Of a DNA stretch of 14,398 nucleotides, positions 6,235 through 13,457 are shown piece by piece. The translations under genes were made by a program, and so were the position numbers. Each line of letters opens with the position of its first letter. Position 1 is the first letter of the stretch. The stretch spans positions 1-14,398 of the forward strand of contig PIVQ01000115.1 in the NCBI GenBank assembly GCA_003354055.1, in the 5' to 3' direction. Under the pieces are notes generated by a model, which was not told the DNA's origin, ran no database searches, and saw only the letters and a list, made by a program, of their open reading frames with translations. The DNA is from Desulfobacteraceae bacterium (GTDB lineage Bacteria; Desulfobacterota; Desulfobacteria; Desulfobacterales; Desulfobacteraceae).

Positions 6235-6409
6235 GGCAGCCGGGGGTGTGGAGGTGCGGAGCGGCGTAAATTCGCGGGGCGTCACGGACTGAAAAAAAAA
6301 CTGGGGATTTCCGCGCTTCCGCCGGTCAGGACGACCGGCGGGAGTGTAGCGGAGTACCTCCACATCCTCGGCTGTCGGGTAGACGTCTATACCGTTGGGC
6401 GAGTTTTTT
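6235..6409 (+). ncRNA. Strongly structured RNA candidate of unknown family
   Basis: A closing helix pairs 6235-6255 with 6356-6376 over 21 bp with no mismatch and three G-U pairs. Inside it, a second helix (6319-6327 with 6333-6341, loop AGGAC) is perfect for 9 bp and extends outward with G-U pairs to about 15 bp (6313-6347). Between them the 5' side is a loop of roughly 50 nt containing a run of nine A's. G-U pairs preserve both helices, which points to RNA rather than a DNA palindrome. It ends in an intrinsic terminator. I do not recognise tmRNA, RNase P, SRP RNA or a common riboswitch. The rod shape and length make a diverged 6S RNA conceivable but unproven; a miniature inverted-repeat element is the other option. 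Confidence 0.5.
6367..6409 (+). terminator. Intrinsic terminator of the structured RNA
   Basis: CTCG (6367-6370) pairs with CGAG (6400-6403), with an inner CGG/CCG helix (6376-6378/6392-6394) and further G-U pairs between, then TTTTTT at 6404-6409. Its left arm is also the 3' arm of the closing helix of the RNA, so the two folds exclude each other. Confidence 0.6.
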
Positions 6410-6468
6410 ATTGGCGATTATGGGGAGGATAATTTGCCTGTATGGGCCTCTTGGTGGTTATTAAGGTC

Positions 6469-6496
6469 TTTACTTTTTGAGAAAATTTGCTATAAT
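6469..6496 (+). promoter_or_regulatory. dksA promoter, extended -10 type
   Basis: TG-C-TATAAT (6488-6496) is a perfect extended -10, with TTTACT at 6469-6474 as a weak -35 at 16 bp spacing. Transcription would start near 6503, giving a leader of about 45 nt before the ATG. It lies downstream of the preceding terminator, so dksA should be transcribed independently of the structured RNA. Confidence 0.65.
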
Positions 6497-6546
6497 ACTT
6501 GTTTCTGATGCGCTGGAAGTTGCATACTAATGTGGAGGACATTGCC

Positions 6547-6909
6547 ATGAAAAAAGAAGACCTTGATTTTTTTAAGAATCTTTTGACAGATAGACTCGCT
6601 GAACTGCTCTCGCATGCCGACAGTACGGTTACCGGCATGACCAAACCCAAGGAGAATTTTGCAGATCCCACGGACCGGGCCTCCCACGAGGCAGAGAGAA
6701 GTTTTGAGCTTAGGATCCGGGACAGGGAACACAAATTGATCAAAAAGATCAAAAAGACATTGGTACGGATTGATAACGGTAGCTTTGGTCGTTGCGACAG
6801 CTGTGAAGAGGATATTTCCATTGCCCGTCTTAAGGCCAGGCCCGTGACCACCCAGTGTATTGACTGCAAGACCCGGGAAGAAGATATGGAAAAGGCCCTT
6901 GGTATTTAA
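6547..6909 (+). CDS. dksA: DksA/TraR-family zinc-finger transcription factor
   Basis: A 120-residue protein. The N-terminal coiled coil has an acidic tip D-P-T-D-R-A (40-45), matching the D-x-x-D-x-A tip that DksA inserts into the RNA polymerase secondary channel. The C-terminal four-cysteine zinc finger is C-D-S-C (83-86) and C-I-D-C (104-107), and the helix after it ends the protein. Known DksA proteins tune rRNA and stringent-response promoters with ppGpp. At 120 residues it is shorter than E. coli DksA (about 150) and closer to DksA-like proteins of Desulfobacterota. The start follows GGAGG (6534-6538) by 8 bp; upstream in-frame ATGs at 6499 and 6508 lie at or just after the expected transcription start and lack a ribosome site. 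Confidence 0.9.
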   Translation: MKKEDLDFFKNLLTDRLAELLSHADSTVTGMTKPKENFADPTDRASHEAERSFELRIRDREHKLIKKIKKTLVRIDNGSFGRCDSCEEDISIARLKARPVTTQCIDCKTREEDMEKALGI

Positions 6910-6920
6910 GGTGCTAAATT

Positions 6921-6941
6921 GAAAGCGTGCACGTTTTTTTT
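6921..6941 (+). terminator. Weak terminator-like element between dksA and the PHP-RNase III gene
   Basis: AAAGCG and CGTTT flank a TGCA loop, followed by eight T's (6934-6941). The stem is very short and has a bulge, so termination would be partial at best. The 50-bp gap holds no clear promoter, so read-through from dksA is the likely source of the downstream transcript. Confidence 0.25.
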
Positions 6942-6959
6942 AGGGCTATATTGTAATTC

Positions 6960-8519
6960 TTGATTGATCTTCATATACATTCAACTGCGTCAGACGGGTC
7001 ACTGTCTCCCCGGCAGATACTTGAGCTGGCGCAGAAAAATAATATCAGGGCCATTGCCCTGACAGACCATGATTCTATTGCCGGTATCAAAGAGATCCAT
7101 GCCGCCATTCATTCCTTTTCATTGGAGTTCATTACCGGAGTTGAGATTTCCTGTGATCCTCCTGAAGCCTTTAAGGCCCTTGGCAGTATTCATATGCTGG
7201 GATACGGGTTTTCCATTTATGACCGCAAGCTTAATGAAGTATTGAGTCGGGCTGTGGAAGAGCGGGAAAAACGGAATCCAAGGATAATCCAACGGCTTAA
7301 CGACCTTGGTTTTGATATTTCAATGGCCGAAGTGGAAGAGCGGTTCGGGGCGGATCAGACCGGACGCCCCCACATTGCCGAGCTTCTGGTTGAAAAAGGA
7401 TATGTCGCAAGTTTCAGGGAGGCCTTTGATCTGTATCTGGGCAAGAATAAGCCTGCCTATGTTGATAAGTATAAGATATCCTGCGTCGATGCCATTAAAA
7501 TGATTTTGGATGCTGGCGGTTTGCCTGTATTGGCACATCCCGGACTTCTGGAATTTGATGACGTAAACGGGCTCGAATCCTTTGTGGATCAGCTTGCCCG
7601 GGACGGGCTGCAGGGGGTTGAGGTTTTTTATACGGATCATGACGAGGAACAGATAAAAACGCTTGTCGCTCTGGCAAAAAAGAAAAAGCTTCTGGTTACG
7701 GGCGGATCTGATTTTCACGGCGAATTCAACAAAGGGGTTGAGCTTGGGCGTGGAAAGGGGAATTTGAATGTCGGTCCATCCGTGTTTAAGGCGGTGACTG
7801 AACGGCTCACCGAGCTGAGGTCCCACCCCAGACAGGATCTTCTTGAGAATAACCTTCAATATCGGTTTGAAGACCCTTCCATTCTATCCAATGCCCTTTG
7901 TCACAGGTCGTATCTGAATGAGAACCAGAACAGCTGCGAGACGGACAATGAGCGTCTTGAGTTTTTAGGGGATGCTGTGCTGGGGCTCTGTGTGGGCCAA
8001 ATGCTCATGGATGGCGATCCGTCTAAACAGGAGGGGGAGCTGTCCAAGCTTCGGTCGAACCTGGTCAGTGAGCCGGGACTGGCAAAGATGGCCAGGGTTA
8101 TCGATCTGGGTCGGTTCATCAAGCTGGGCAAAGGAGAGTTTCTGTCCGGAGGCTGCGATAAAAATTCCATTCTGTCCGATACCTTTGAAGCTGTAATGGC
8201 TGCAGTTTATCTGGATGCCGGATTTGATAAGACCAAAACTATCCTCGGGGATCTGTTCGGCGGTCCTGTGAAAAGGACTCTGGTCTCCAGCAGAACCGTG
8301 GACTATAAGAGCGCCATCCAAGAATATGCCCAGGAGCACTATGGTACAACTCCTGAGTACGCTGTTGAGAAGGAGATGGGGCCTGATCATGATAAAATCT
8401 TTGAAATCAGTCTGCTTCTGGATACGATTAAGGCCATGGGAAAAGGTAAGACCAAGAAGGCGGCTGAGCAGGATGCCGCAAGAAACGCTCTGGCTCTTGT
8501 AGATCCTGCCCCCCAATAG
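6960..8519 (+). CDS. rnc: PHP-domain phosphoesterase fused to ribonuclease III
   Basis: One uninterrupted 519-residue frame. Residues 1 to about 285 are a complete PHP domain with D-L-H-I-H-S (His5, His7), T-D-H-D (35-38), G-V-E-I-S (Glu62), His78, L-A-H-P-G (His193) and G-S-D-F-H-G (Asp251, His253). It resembles YciV/RNase AM, a 5'-3' exoribonuclease and nucleoside bisphosphate phosphatase. Residues about 292-519 are a full-length RNase III: H-R-S-Y (315-318), N-E-R-L-E-F-L-G-D (330-338), D-T-F-E (Asp407, Glu410) and a dsRNA-binding domain (about 449-513). All catalytic positions appear intact in both halves. The start must be TTG 6960, since a stop lies two codons upstream and the metal motif begins at residue 3; the ribosome site (AGGG, 6942-6945) is distant. 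The radical SAM gene starts 8 bp after the stop. Confidence 0.9.
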   Translation: MIDLHIHSTASDGSLSPRQILELAQKNNIRAIALTDHDSIAGIKEIHAAIHSFSLEFITGVEISCDPPEAFKALGSIHMLGYGFSIYDRKLNEVLSRAVEEREKRNPRIIQRLNDLGFDISMAEVEERFGADQTGRPHIAELLVEKGYVASFREAFDLYLGKNKPAYVDKYKISCVDAIKMILDAGGLPVLAHPGLLEFDDVNGLESFVDQLARDGLQGVEVFYTDHDEEQIKTLVALAKKKKLLVTGGSDFHGEFNKGVELGRGKGNLNVGPSVFKAVTERLTELRSHPRQDLLENNLQYRFEDPSILSNALCHRSYLNENQNSCETDNERLEFLGDAVLGLCVGQMLMDGDPSKQEGELSKLRSNLVSEPGLAKMARVIDLGRFIKLGKGEFLSGGCDKNSILSDTFEAVMAAVYLDAGFDKTKTILGDLFGGPVKRTLVSSRTVDYKSAIQEYAQEHYGTTPEYAVEKEMGPDHDKIFEISLLLDTIKAMGKGKTKKAAEQDAARNALALVDPAPQ

Positions 8520-8527
8520 GATACGGG

Positions 8528-9553
8528 ATGACCGCGCCTTTGGTGATTCCCTACTTTATTCCCCACCAGGGGTGTCCCCACCAATGTATTTTCTGCAACC
8601 AATCCATTATTACGTCAAAATTCGGTAATGAGGCTGTCGGCGATCTTGATCGTGTGATTCAAAAATACCTGGCCTTTAAAGGCGACCGTTCCCGCGTGGA
8701 GCTGGCCTTCTTCGGGGGGAATTTTTTAGGGTTGCCGGTTCAGAAAATCAAGGCGTTGCTTGGCGGCGTTTCTCCCTATTTGGAAAAGGGCTTGATTCAC
8801 GGTATTCGCTGCTCCACCCGTCCGGATACCATCACCGAAGAACGGCTGAATCTTGTGGCTCCTTATGGCCTAGGGTTAGTGGAACTGGGGGTCCAGTCTA
8901 TGGACAACACGGTGCTTGGGTTGGCAGGCAGGGGGCATACCCGGGAAGATACAATTTCTGCTGTAAAACAGCTTCAGGATGCAGGTGTTCAGGTCGGTGT
9001 TCAGGTCATGGCCGGGCTTCCCGGGGATACACTGTCAACCGCCCTTGAAACTATTCGATTGCTTGCGGCTTTTAAGCCGGATCTCGCCAGGATTTATCCG
9101 GTTCTGGTTTTGGCTGGAAGTCGTTTGGCCCGCTGGTATGAGACCGGTCGTTATGCCCCTTTGGCTCTGGATCAGGCTGTGGGTCAGGTTAAGGAAATGG
9201 TCAAAATATTTAATGCGGCAGGGGTGCCTGTGGTCCGTATGGGTCTTCAGGCCAGTGAGATGATGGATGATGTCTCGCAGGTTCTTGCAGGTCCCTGGCA
9301 TCCGGCATTCGGGCACCTGGTGTTCGCGGCACTGATGTTTGAGAAGGCCTGTGAACGGATTGACCGGCTCCTGGAAAAAGAAGCGGCAGACAGGGTTGTG
9401 TTGACAGTTCACCCCCGGTCCATTTCAAGGCTTCAGGGGGATAAAAAGTTAAATCTGGAAAAATTCAGCCGCCGCTATCCGGGCAGAATCTTCTCCATTC
9501 AAACCAGTGATAAAATAGGGCCGGATCAGGTTACGGCTACAACCCTTCCTTAA
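8528..9553 (+). CDS. Elp3-like radical SAM protein
   Basis: A 341-residue protein with the radical SAM cluster motif near its N-terminus, G-C-P-H-Q-C-I-F-C-N (Cys16, Cys20, Cys23; CxxxCxxC), followed by F-F-G-G-N-F. L-G-V-Q-S-M-D and a glycine-rich M-A-G-L-P-G-D-T strand follow; both are typical of the Elp3/HemN-like branch. The C-terminal part carries no recognisable extra domain. It would reduce S-adenosylmethionine with a [4Fe-4S] cluster to start radical chemistry; its substrate is not known, and tRNA modification is only a guess from the Elp3 likeness. AGGA followed by GGG precedes the ATG at good spacing, 8 bp after the PHP-RNase III stop, so the two are probably co-transcribed. Its 3' end overlaps the convergent PBP gene by 17 bp. 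Confidence 0.85.
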   Translation: MTAPLVIPYFIPHQGCPHQCIFCNQSIITSKFGNEAVGDLDRVIQKYLAFKGDRSRVELAFFGGNFLGLPVQKIKALLGGVSPYLEKGLIHGIRCSTRPDTITEERLNLVAPYGLGLVELGVQSMDNTVLGLAGRGHTREDTISAVKQLQDAGVQVGVQVMAGLPGDTLSTALETIRLLAAFKPDLARIYPVLVLAGSRLARWYETGRYAPLALDQAVGQVKEMVKIFNAAGVPVVRMGLQASEMMDDVSQVLAGPWHPAFGHLVFAALMFEKACERIDRLLEKEAADRVVLTVHPRSISRLQGDKKLNLEKFSRRYPGRIFSIQTSDKIGPDQVTATTLP

Positions 9554-11942
9554 ACAGGTCTTCAGACCCGGAAACCGTGTTGGGTTTTGGGGTGTACTCT
9601 GTGGGGATGGTACCTTCCCTGAAGCATTCGAAAATGGTTTTTTCACTTTCTTCAATGGGGAGAAGTCCGGTCTTGGCATCTATTTTTGCAAACACAATAC
9701 CTTCAGGCACATTAAAGGTTCTGACAGGTTTCCCTTCAAGAGTGTTTTTCATGTACTCGAGCCAGACGGGGCTGGCTGCTCTGGAGCCGGTCTCACTCTT
9801 GCCAAGGGGGGCTTCCTGGTCAAGGCCTACCCAGACGCCGGTGGTGTATCTCGGGGTGTATCCCAGGAACCATGCATCAAAGAGGTTGTTGGTGGTACCT
9901 GTTTTGCCGGCAACCGGCCGTTTCAATGCTTTGACCCGACGGCCTGTCCCCGATTTGACTGCGCTTTCCAGGATGCTGGTCATGATATAGGCGGTGCTCA
10001 TGTCAATGACTTTTTTCCGGACCAGTTTGGAGGATTCCAGCAGGTTGTTGTCCCTGTCGTAGATCTTGGTGATAAATACCGGTTCGATCAAATAGCCCAG
10101 GTTGGAAAACACTGAGTAGGCATTGACGATTTCTAAAAGAGACAGGCCTGAAGATCCCAGGGCAATGGATAGATCCCGGCTGATTTCAGACGTAATCCCA
10201 AGTCTCCCTGCATAATCAATCACATAATCAATACCAATATCCTGAAGTATTTTAATGGTAACAATATTTCTGGATTTGGCCAGGGCTTCCCTGAACAGGG
10301 TGGGGCCGAAAAATTTTTCTTTGTAGTTGCGTGGTTTCCAGACAAAATCGCGTTTCGTATCTTCAAATACCACCGGGGAATCAATGATGACGCTGGCCGC
10401 GGTGTAGCCCTTGTCTAGGGCTGCCGCGTAGAGGACGGGTTTAAAGGCTGAACCCGGCTGTCTCCGGGACTGGTAGGCCCGGTTGAACTGACTGTTTCTA
10501 TAATCCCGGCCTCCGATCATGGTTTTGACATGGCCGGTTTCCGCTTCTATGCTTAGCAGGGCTGCTTGAGCAACGGGTTCCTGGTACAGCGCAAATTCAA
10601 ACTCGTTGTCTTCCATGATTTCATTGAGTACTTCAACAAAAATAACATCCCCTGCCGTAAGCACCTTGGAAGGGGTTTTGACCTTGGTCTCGTAGTAGGC
10701 TACATTCGGGTCCGGTTTCCGTGCCCAGGTCATGGTGGCCAGACGGATGAGTCCCTGAAAATCTCCAACCCTTACCCGTGTGACCTTGTTTTCATCATCC
10801 ACGGACAGGACAACACCTTGATAAATGCCGCCTTTCCGGGGAAGGCTTCCGTTCAGCGCTGCGGCAATATCCCTGCAAAATCCCTCTATCTGGAGGGCGG
10901 AAATGTTTTTCACAGGTCCCCGGTATCCGGTCCGTTTGTCCAGGTCGGCCAACCCGTTTTTAACCGCGGTTCTGGCAATTTTCTGGAGTTCGATATTTAC
11001 GGCAGTATGGATATTGAGGCCCTGGTTGTAGAGTACATCCGGTCCGTATTTTTTTTCCACATATCTGCGGACATGTTCAGTGTAGCAGGGGACCCGTTCT
11101 ATAAACCAGTTTTTCCTCGGTTTGATATCCAGCTTGGTATCAATAGCTTCGGTGACAGCCAGGTTTGAGATCATTCCCTCTTCCTTCATTCGGTTGAGGG
11201 TATAAATCTGGCGCTGCTTGGCCCGGTCCGGATATCTGAAGGGGCTGTAACGGCTGGGGGCTTGGGGGAGTCCTGCCAGCATGCTACATTCAGCCAGGGT
11301 CAGATCTTTGGCATGTTTGCCAAAATAGTTCTCAGATGCCGCTTCCACCCCATAGGCGCCATGGCCCAGATAGATCTGGTTCAGGTACAGGTACAGGATC
11401 TCATCTTTGGAGAATTTTTTTTCAATTCTGTACGCCAGCATGGCTTCCTTAACTTTCCGTTTGTAGGTCCGTTCAGGGGTGAGCAAAAATGATTTTGTGA
11501 CCTGCTGGGTTATGGTTGAGCCGCCCTGCACGATGGTGCCGGCTTTAGCGTTTTTAATAAATGCACGAATGATGGACTGAACGTCGATCCCCGGGTGTTC
11601 CCGGAATCTGGAATCCTCTGCCGCTACAAAGGCATTGATCAGGTTGTCCGGCATGTCGGTCAAGGGGATGACAATTCGTCGTTCTTTATAAAATTCACCG
11701 ATTTTTCTGCCGTCATCAGAATATACGTTGGTGACTGTGGCTGGCCTATAATCTTTCAAGGAGTTGATTTTCGGAAGATCCTGGCTCAAATAGAAAAAAA
11801 GCCCGGCAATTGCCGCGCATCCTAAAATGCCCAGTATCAGGGAGGAGATCATCGTCCATTTTATCAGAGAGAGGAGCAGGCTTTTCTCTTTTTTCTTAGC
11901 TCTTTTTTTCAGGACCTGGGAGCGGCTTTTTTTATTTGTCAT
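9537..11942 (-). CDS. mrcA: Class A penicillin-binding protein 1A (bifunctional peptidoglycan synthase)
   Basis: An 801-residue inner-membrane protein. A Lys/Arg-rich cytoplasmic tail (1-28) and one membrane anchor (about 29-52) precede the GT51 glycosyltransferase, with E-D-S-R-F-R-E-H-P-G (Glu109), G-G-S-T-I-T-Q-Q (140-147) and Glu166 in K-V-K-E. An OB-like insert follows (about 345-450). The transpeptidase has S-A-F-K (Ser498, Lys501), S-R-N (557-559) and K-T-G-T-T (680-684). It polymerises lipid II and cross-links stem peptides. Length is normal for the family and all catalytic motifs are present. AGGG just before the ATG is a weak, short-spaced ribosome site. It stands alone on its strand, convergent with the radical SAM gene and divergent from the his genes. 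Confidence 0.96.
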   Translation of the reverse strand: MTNKKSRSQVLKKRAKKKEKSLLLSLIKWTMISSLILGILGCAAIAGLFFYLSQDLPKINSLKDYRPATVTNVYSDDGRKIGEFYKERRIVIPLTDMPDNLINAFVAAEDSRFREHPGIDVQSIIRAFIKNAKAGTIVQGGSTITQQVTKSFLLTPERTYKRKVKEAMLAYRIEKKFSKDEILYLYLNQIYLGHGAYGVEAASENYFGKHAKDLTLAECSMLAGLPQAPSRYSPFRYPDRAKQRQIYTLNRMKEEGMISNLAVTEAIDTKLDIKPRKNWFIERVPCYTEHVRRYVEKKYGPDVLYNQGLNIHTAVNIELQKIARTAVKNGLADLDKRTGYRGPVKNISALQIEGFCRDIAAALNGSLPRKGGIYQGVVLSVDDENKVTRVRVGDFQGLIRLATMTWARKPDPNVAYYETKVKTPSKVLTAGDVIFVEVLNEIMEDNEFEFALYQEPVAQAALLSIEAETGHVKTMIGGRDYRNSQFNRAYQSRRQPGSAFKPVLYAAALDKGYTAASVIIDSPVVFEDTKRDFVWKPRNYKEKFFGPTLFREALAKSRNIVTIKILQDIGIDYVIDYAGRLGITSEISRDLSIALGSSGLSLLEIVNAYSVFSNLGYLIEPVFITKIYDRDNNLLESSKLVRKKVIDMSTAYIMTSILESAVKSGTGRRVKALKRPVAGKTGTTNNLFDAWFLGYTPRYTTGVWVGLDQEAPLGKSETGSRAASPVWLEYMKNTLEGKPVRTFNVPEGIVFAKIDAKTGLLPIEESEKTIFECFREGTIPTEYTPKPNTVSGSEDLFKEGL

Positions 11943-12133
11943 AACACCCTGGAAAGTTATTCTATTTTGGATAAAAATTAACTGCTTTTACCAGATTACC
12001 CATCACTTGGCAATAGGCAGAAAAGGCAATGAACTGCTATTAAATCTAAGGGATGCGTCTTGTATCCGTACCGAATTTAAGGAAATCCATGCCGGGTGCT
12101 GGCTAAGTCCTCATAGATAGATGAATATATAAA

Positions 12134-12162
12134 TTGACTTTTGGGGGCCAAACTATTAAATA
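12134..12162 (+). promoter_or_regulatory. Candidate promoter of the his genes with an internal palindrome
   Basis: TTGACT (12134-12139) is a good -35. The -10 is uncertain: TATTAA (12154-12159, 14 bp spacing) or TAAATA (12157-12162, 17 bp). Between them lies TTTGG-GGG-CCAAA (12140-12152), a small inverted repeat where a repressor could sit. No histidine-rich leader peptide or T-box is seen before hisI. Confidence 0.35.
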
Positions 12163-12206
12163 TAAAGGTTTTAATAACGAATTAGATTAAAGGACTACGG
12201 ACCATC

Positions 12207-12581
12207 ATGGTAGAACTTGATTTTGAAAAGACAAACGGGTTGATTCCTGCCATTGCCCAGGATGCTGAGACCGGAGAGGTACTGATGCTGGCTTATATGA
12301 ACCAGGCATCTTTCAATGAAACCCTGGCTTCCGGAAAAGCCACTTACTACAGCCGCTCCAGAAACACCCTCTGGAAAAAAGGCGAAACCTCGGGGCATGT
12401 ACAGCATGTCCGGGAAATCCGGGTAGACTGCGACCATGATACCGTTCTTTTGAAAGTTTCGCAGGTTGGCGGGGCAGCATGCCATAAGGGCTATAAAAGC
12501 TGTTTTTTTAAAATTGTAGAGAATAATGAGTTTAAAATTGTTGAAGAGCGGGTGTTTGACCCGGAAAAGGTGTACAAATAA
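12207..12581 (+). CDS. hisI: Phosphoribosyl-AMP cyclohydrolase
   Basis: A 124-residue enzyme that opens the adenine ring of phosphoribosyl-AMP, the third step of histidine synthesis. D-C-D-H-D (74-78) provides the metal-binding aspartates and Cys75, and Cys92 and Cys99 in A-C-H-K-G-Y-K-S-C complete the zinc site. [16 protein letters not shown] (49-64) is the family's substrate motif. It is monofunctional, since the phosphoribosyl-ATP pyrophosphatase domain (HisE) is absent and must lie elsewhere. AAGGA (12190-12194) precedes the ATG by 12 bp. The stop TAA shares its last base with the hisG start, so translation is coupled. Confidence 0.95.
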   Translation: MVELDFEKTNGLIPAIAQDAETGEVLMLAYMNQASFNETLASGKATYYSRSRNTLWKKGETSGHVQHVREIRVDCDHDTVLLKVSQVGGAACHKGYKSCFFKIVENNEFKIVEERVFDPEKVYK

Positions 12582-13456
12582 TGGAAAAAATATTGAAACT
12601 CGGTATCCCTAAAGGGAGCCTTCAGAATGCAACCATCAATCTGTTTAAACGGTCCGGCTGGAAAATTAACGTAGAGGGAAGAAGCTATTTTCCCGATATC
12701 AACGATGAAACCATTGAATGCGCCCTGTGCCGTGCCCAGGAAATGTCCATCAATGTGGAAAGCGGTATTATTGATGCTGGGTTAACAGGGCTTGACTGGG
12801 TGGCGGAGCATGAGTCCGACGTCCACGTGGTCAGCGATCTGATCTATTCAAAGGTCAGTGCCCGTCCTGCCAGGTGGATTATTGCAGTGGCCAGTGATTC
12901 TCCCATTCAGACCCTGGAAGATCTCGAAGGCAAGACCATTTCAACCGAACTGGTCAAGTTTACCAAACGTTTTTTCAAAGAACGGAACATCAATGTAAAC
13001 GTAAAATTCTCCTGGGGTGCCACCGAGGCCAAAATTGTTTCCGGGCTTGCCGATGCCATTGTAGAGATCACGGAAACCGAAAGCACAATCCGGGCTCATA
13101 ATTTAAAAGTCATCCACGTCGTCATGGAGACCAATACCCAGCTCATTGCCAACAAAAAGGCCTGGGAAAATCCCAAGAAACGGGAGAAAATTGAGCAGAT
13201 TTCCATGCTCCTTAAGGCTGCTCTTTTGGCGGGTAAACTGGTGGGTATTAAATTGAATGTACCTGAAGCTAAGCTTGACGCTGTTGTTGATCTGCTGCCC
13301 AGCCTTAACGGCCCCACCGTTGCCTCATTGTATCAGTCAGACTGGTTTTCAGTGGAAACGATTATTGAAAACGCTCTGGTCAGGGACCTGATCCCCAAAC
13401 TGCTCAAAGAGGGTGCCGAAGGTATTATTGAATATTCTCTGAACAAGGTGATTTAA
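12581..13456 (+). CDS. hisG: ATP phosphoribosyltransferase, long form
   Basis: A 291-residue enzyme that joins ATP and PRPP in the first, committed step of histidine synthesis. The catalytic lobes include P-K-G-S-L (10-14), D-A-G-L-T-G-L-D-W (65-73) and the PRPP-binding region around G-L-A-D-A-I-V-E-I-T-E (155-165). Residues from about 210 to 285 form the C-terminal regulatory domain that defines the long, hexameric HisG_L type, which is feedback-inhibited by histidine and needs no HisZ. AAAAGG (12565-12570) inside the end of hisI is its ribosome site. The next gene starts one base after its stop. Confidence 0.95.
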   Translation: MEKILKLGIPKGSLQNATINLFKRSGWKINVEGRSYFPDINDETIECALCRAQEMSINVESGIIDAGLTGLDWVAEHESDVHVVSDLIYSKVSARPARWIIAVASDSPIQTLEDLEGKTISTELVKFTKRFFKERNINVNVKFSWGATEAKIVSGLADAIVEITETESTIRAHNLKVIHVVMETNTQLIANKKAWENPKKREKIEQISMLLKAALLAGKLVGIKLNVPEAKLDAVVDLLPSLNGPTVASLYQSDWFSVETIIENALVRDLIPKLLKEGAEGIIEYSLNKVI

Positions 13457-13457
13457 T

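Noticed and set aside
6256..6341. Resemblance to an FMN or other common riboswitch (GCGTAAATTC, CGACCGGCGG)
   Set aside because: The ACCGGCGG piece is simply the arm of a perfect hairpin, the other conserved FMN helices are missing, and the downstream gene is not a riboflavin gene.
6205..6432. A 75-codon frame across the structured RNA
   Set aside because: The protein is Gly/Arg-rich low complexity and the DNA is explained by two long helices and a terminator.
10566..11168. Sense-strand frame of 200 codons inside the PBP1A gene
   Set aside because: It is the reverse complement of a PBP with intact catalytic motifs and has no ribosome site.
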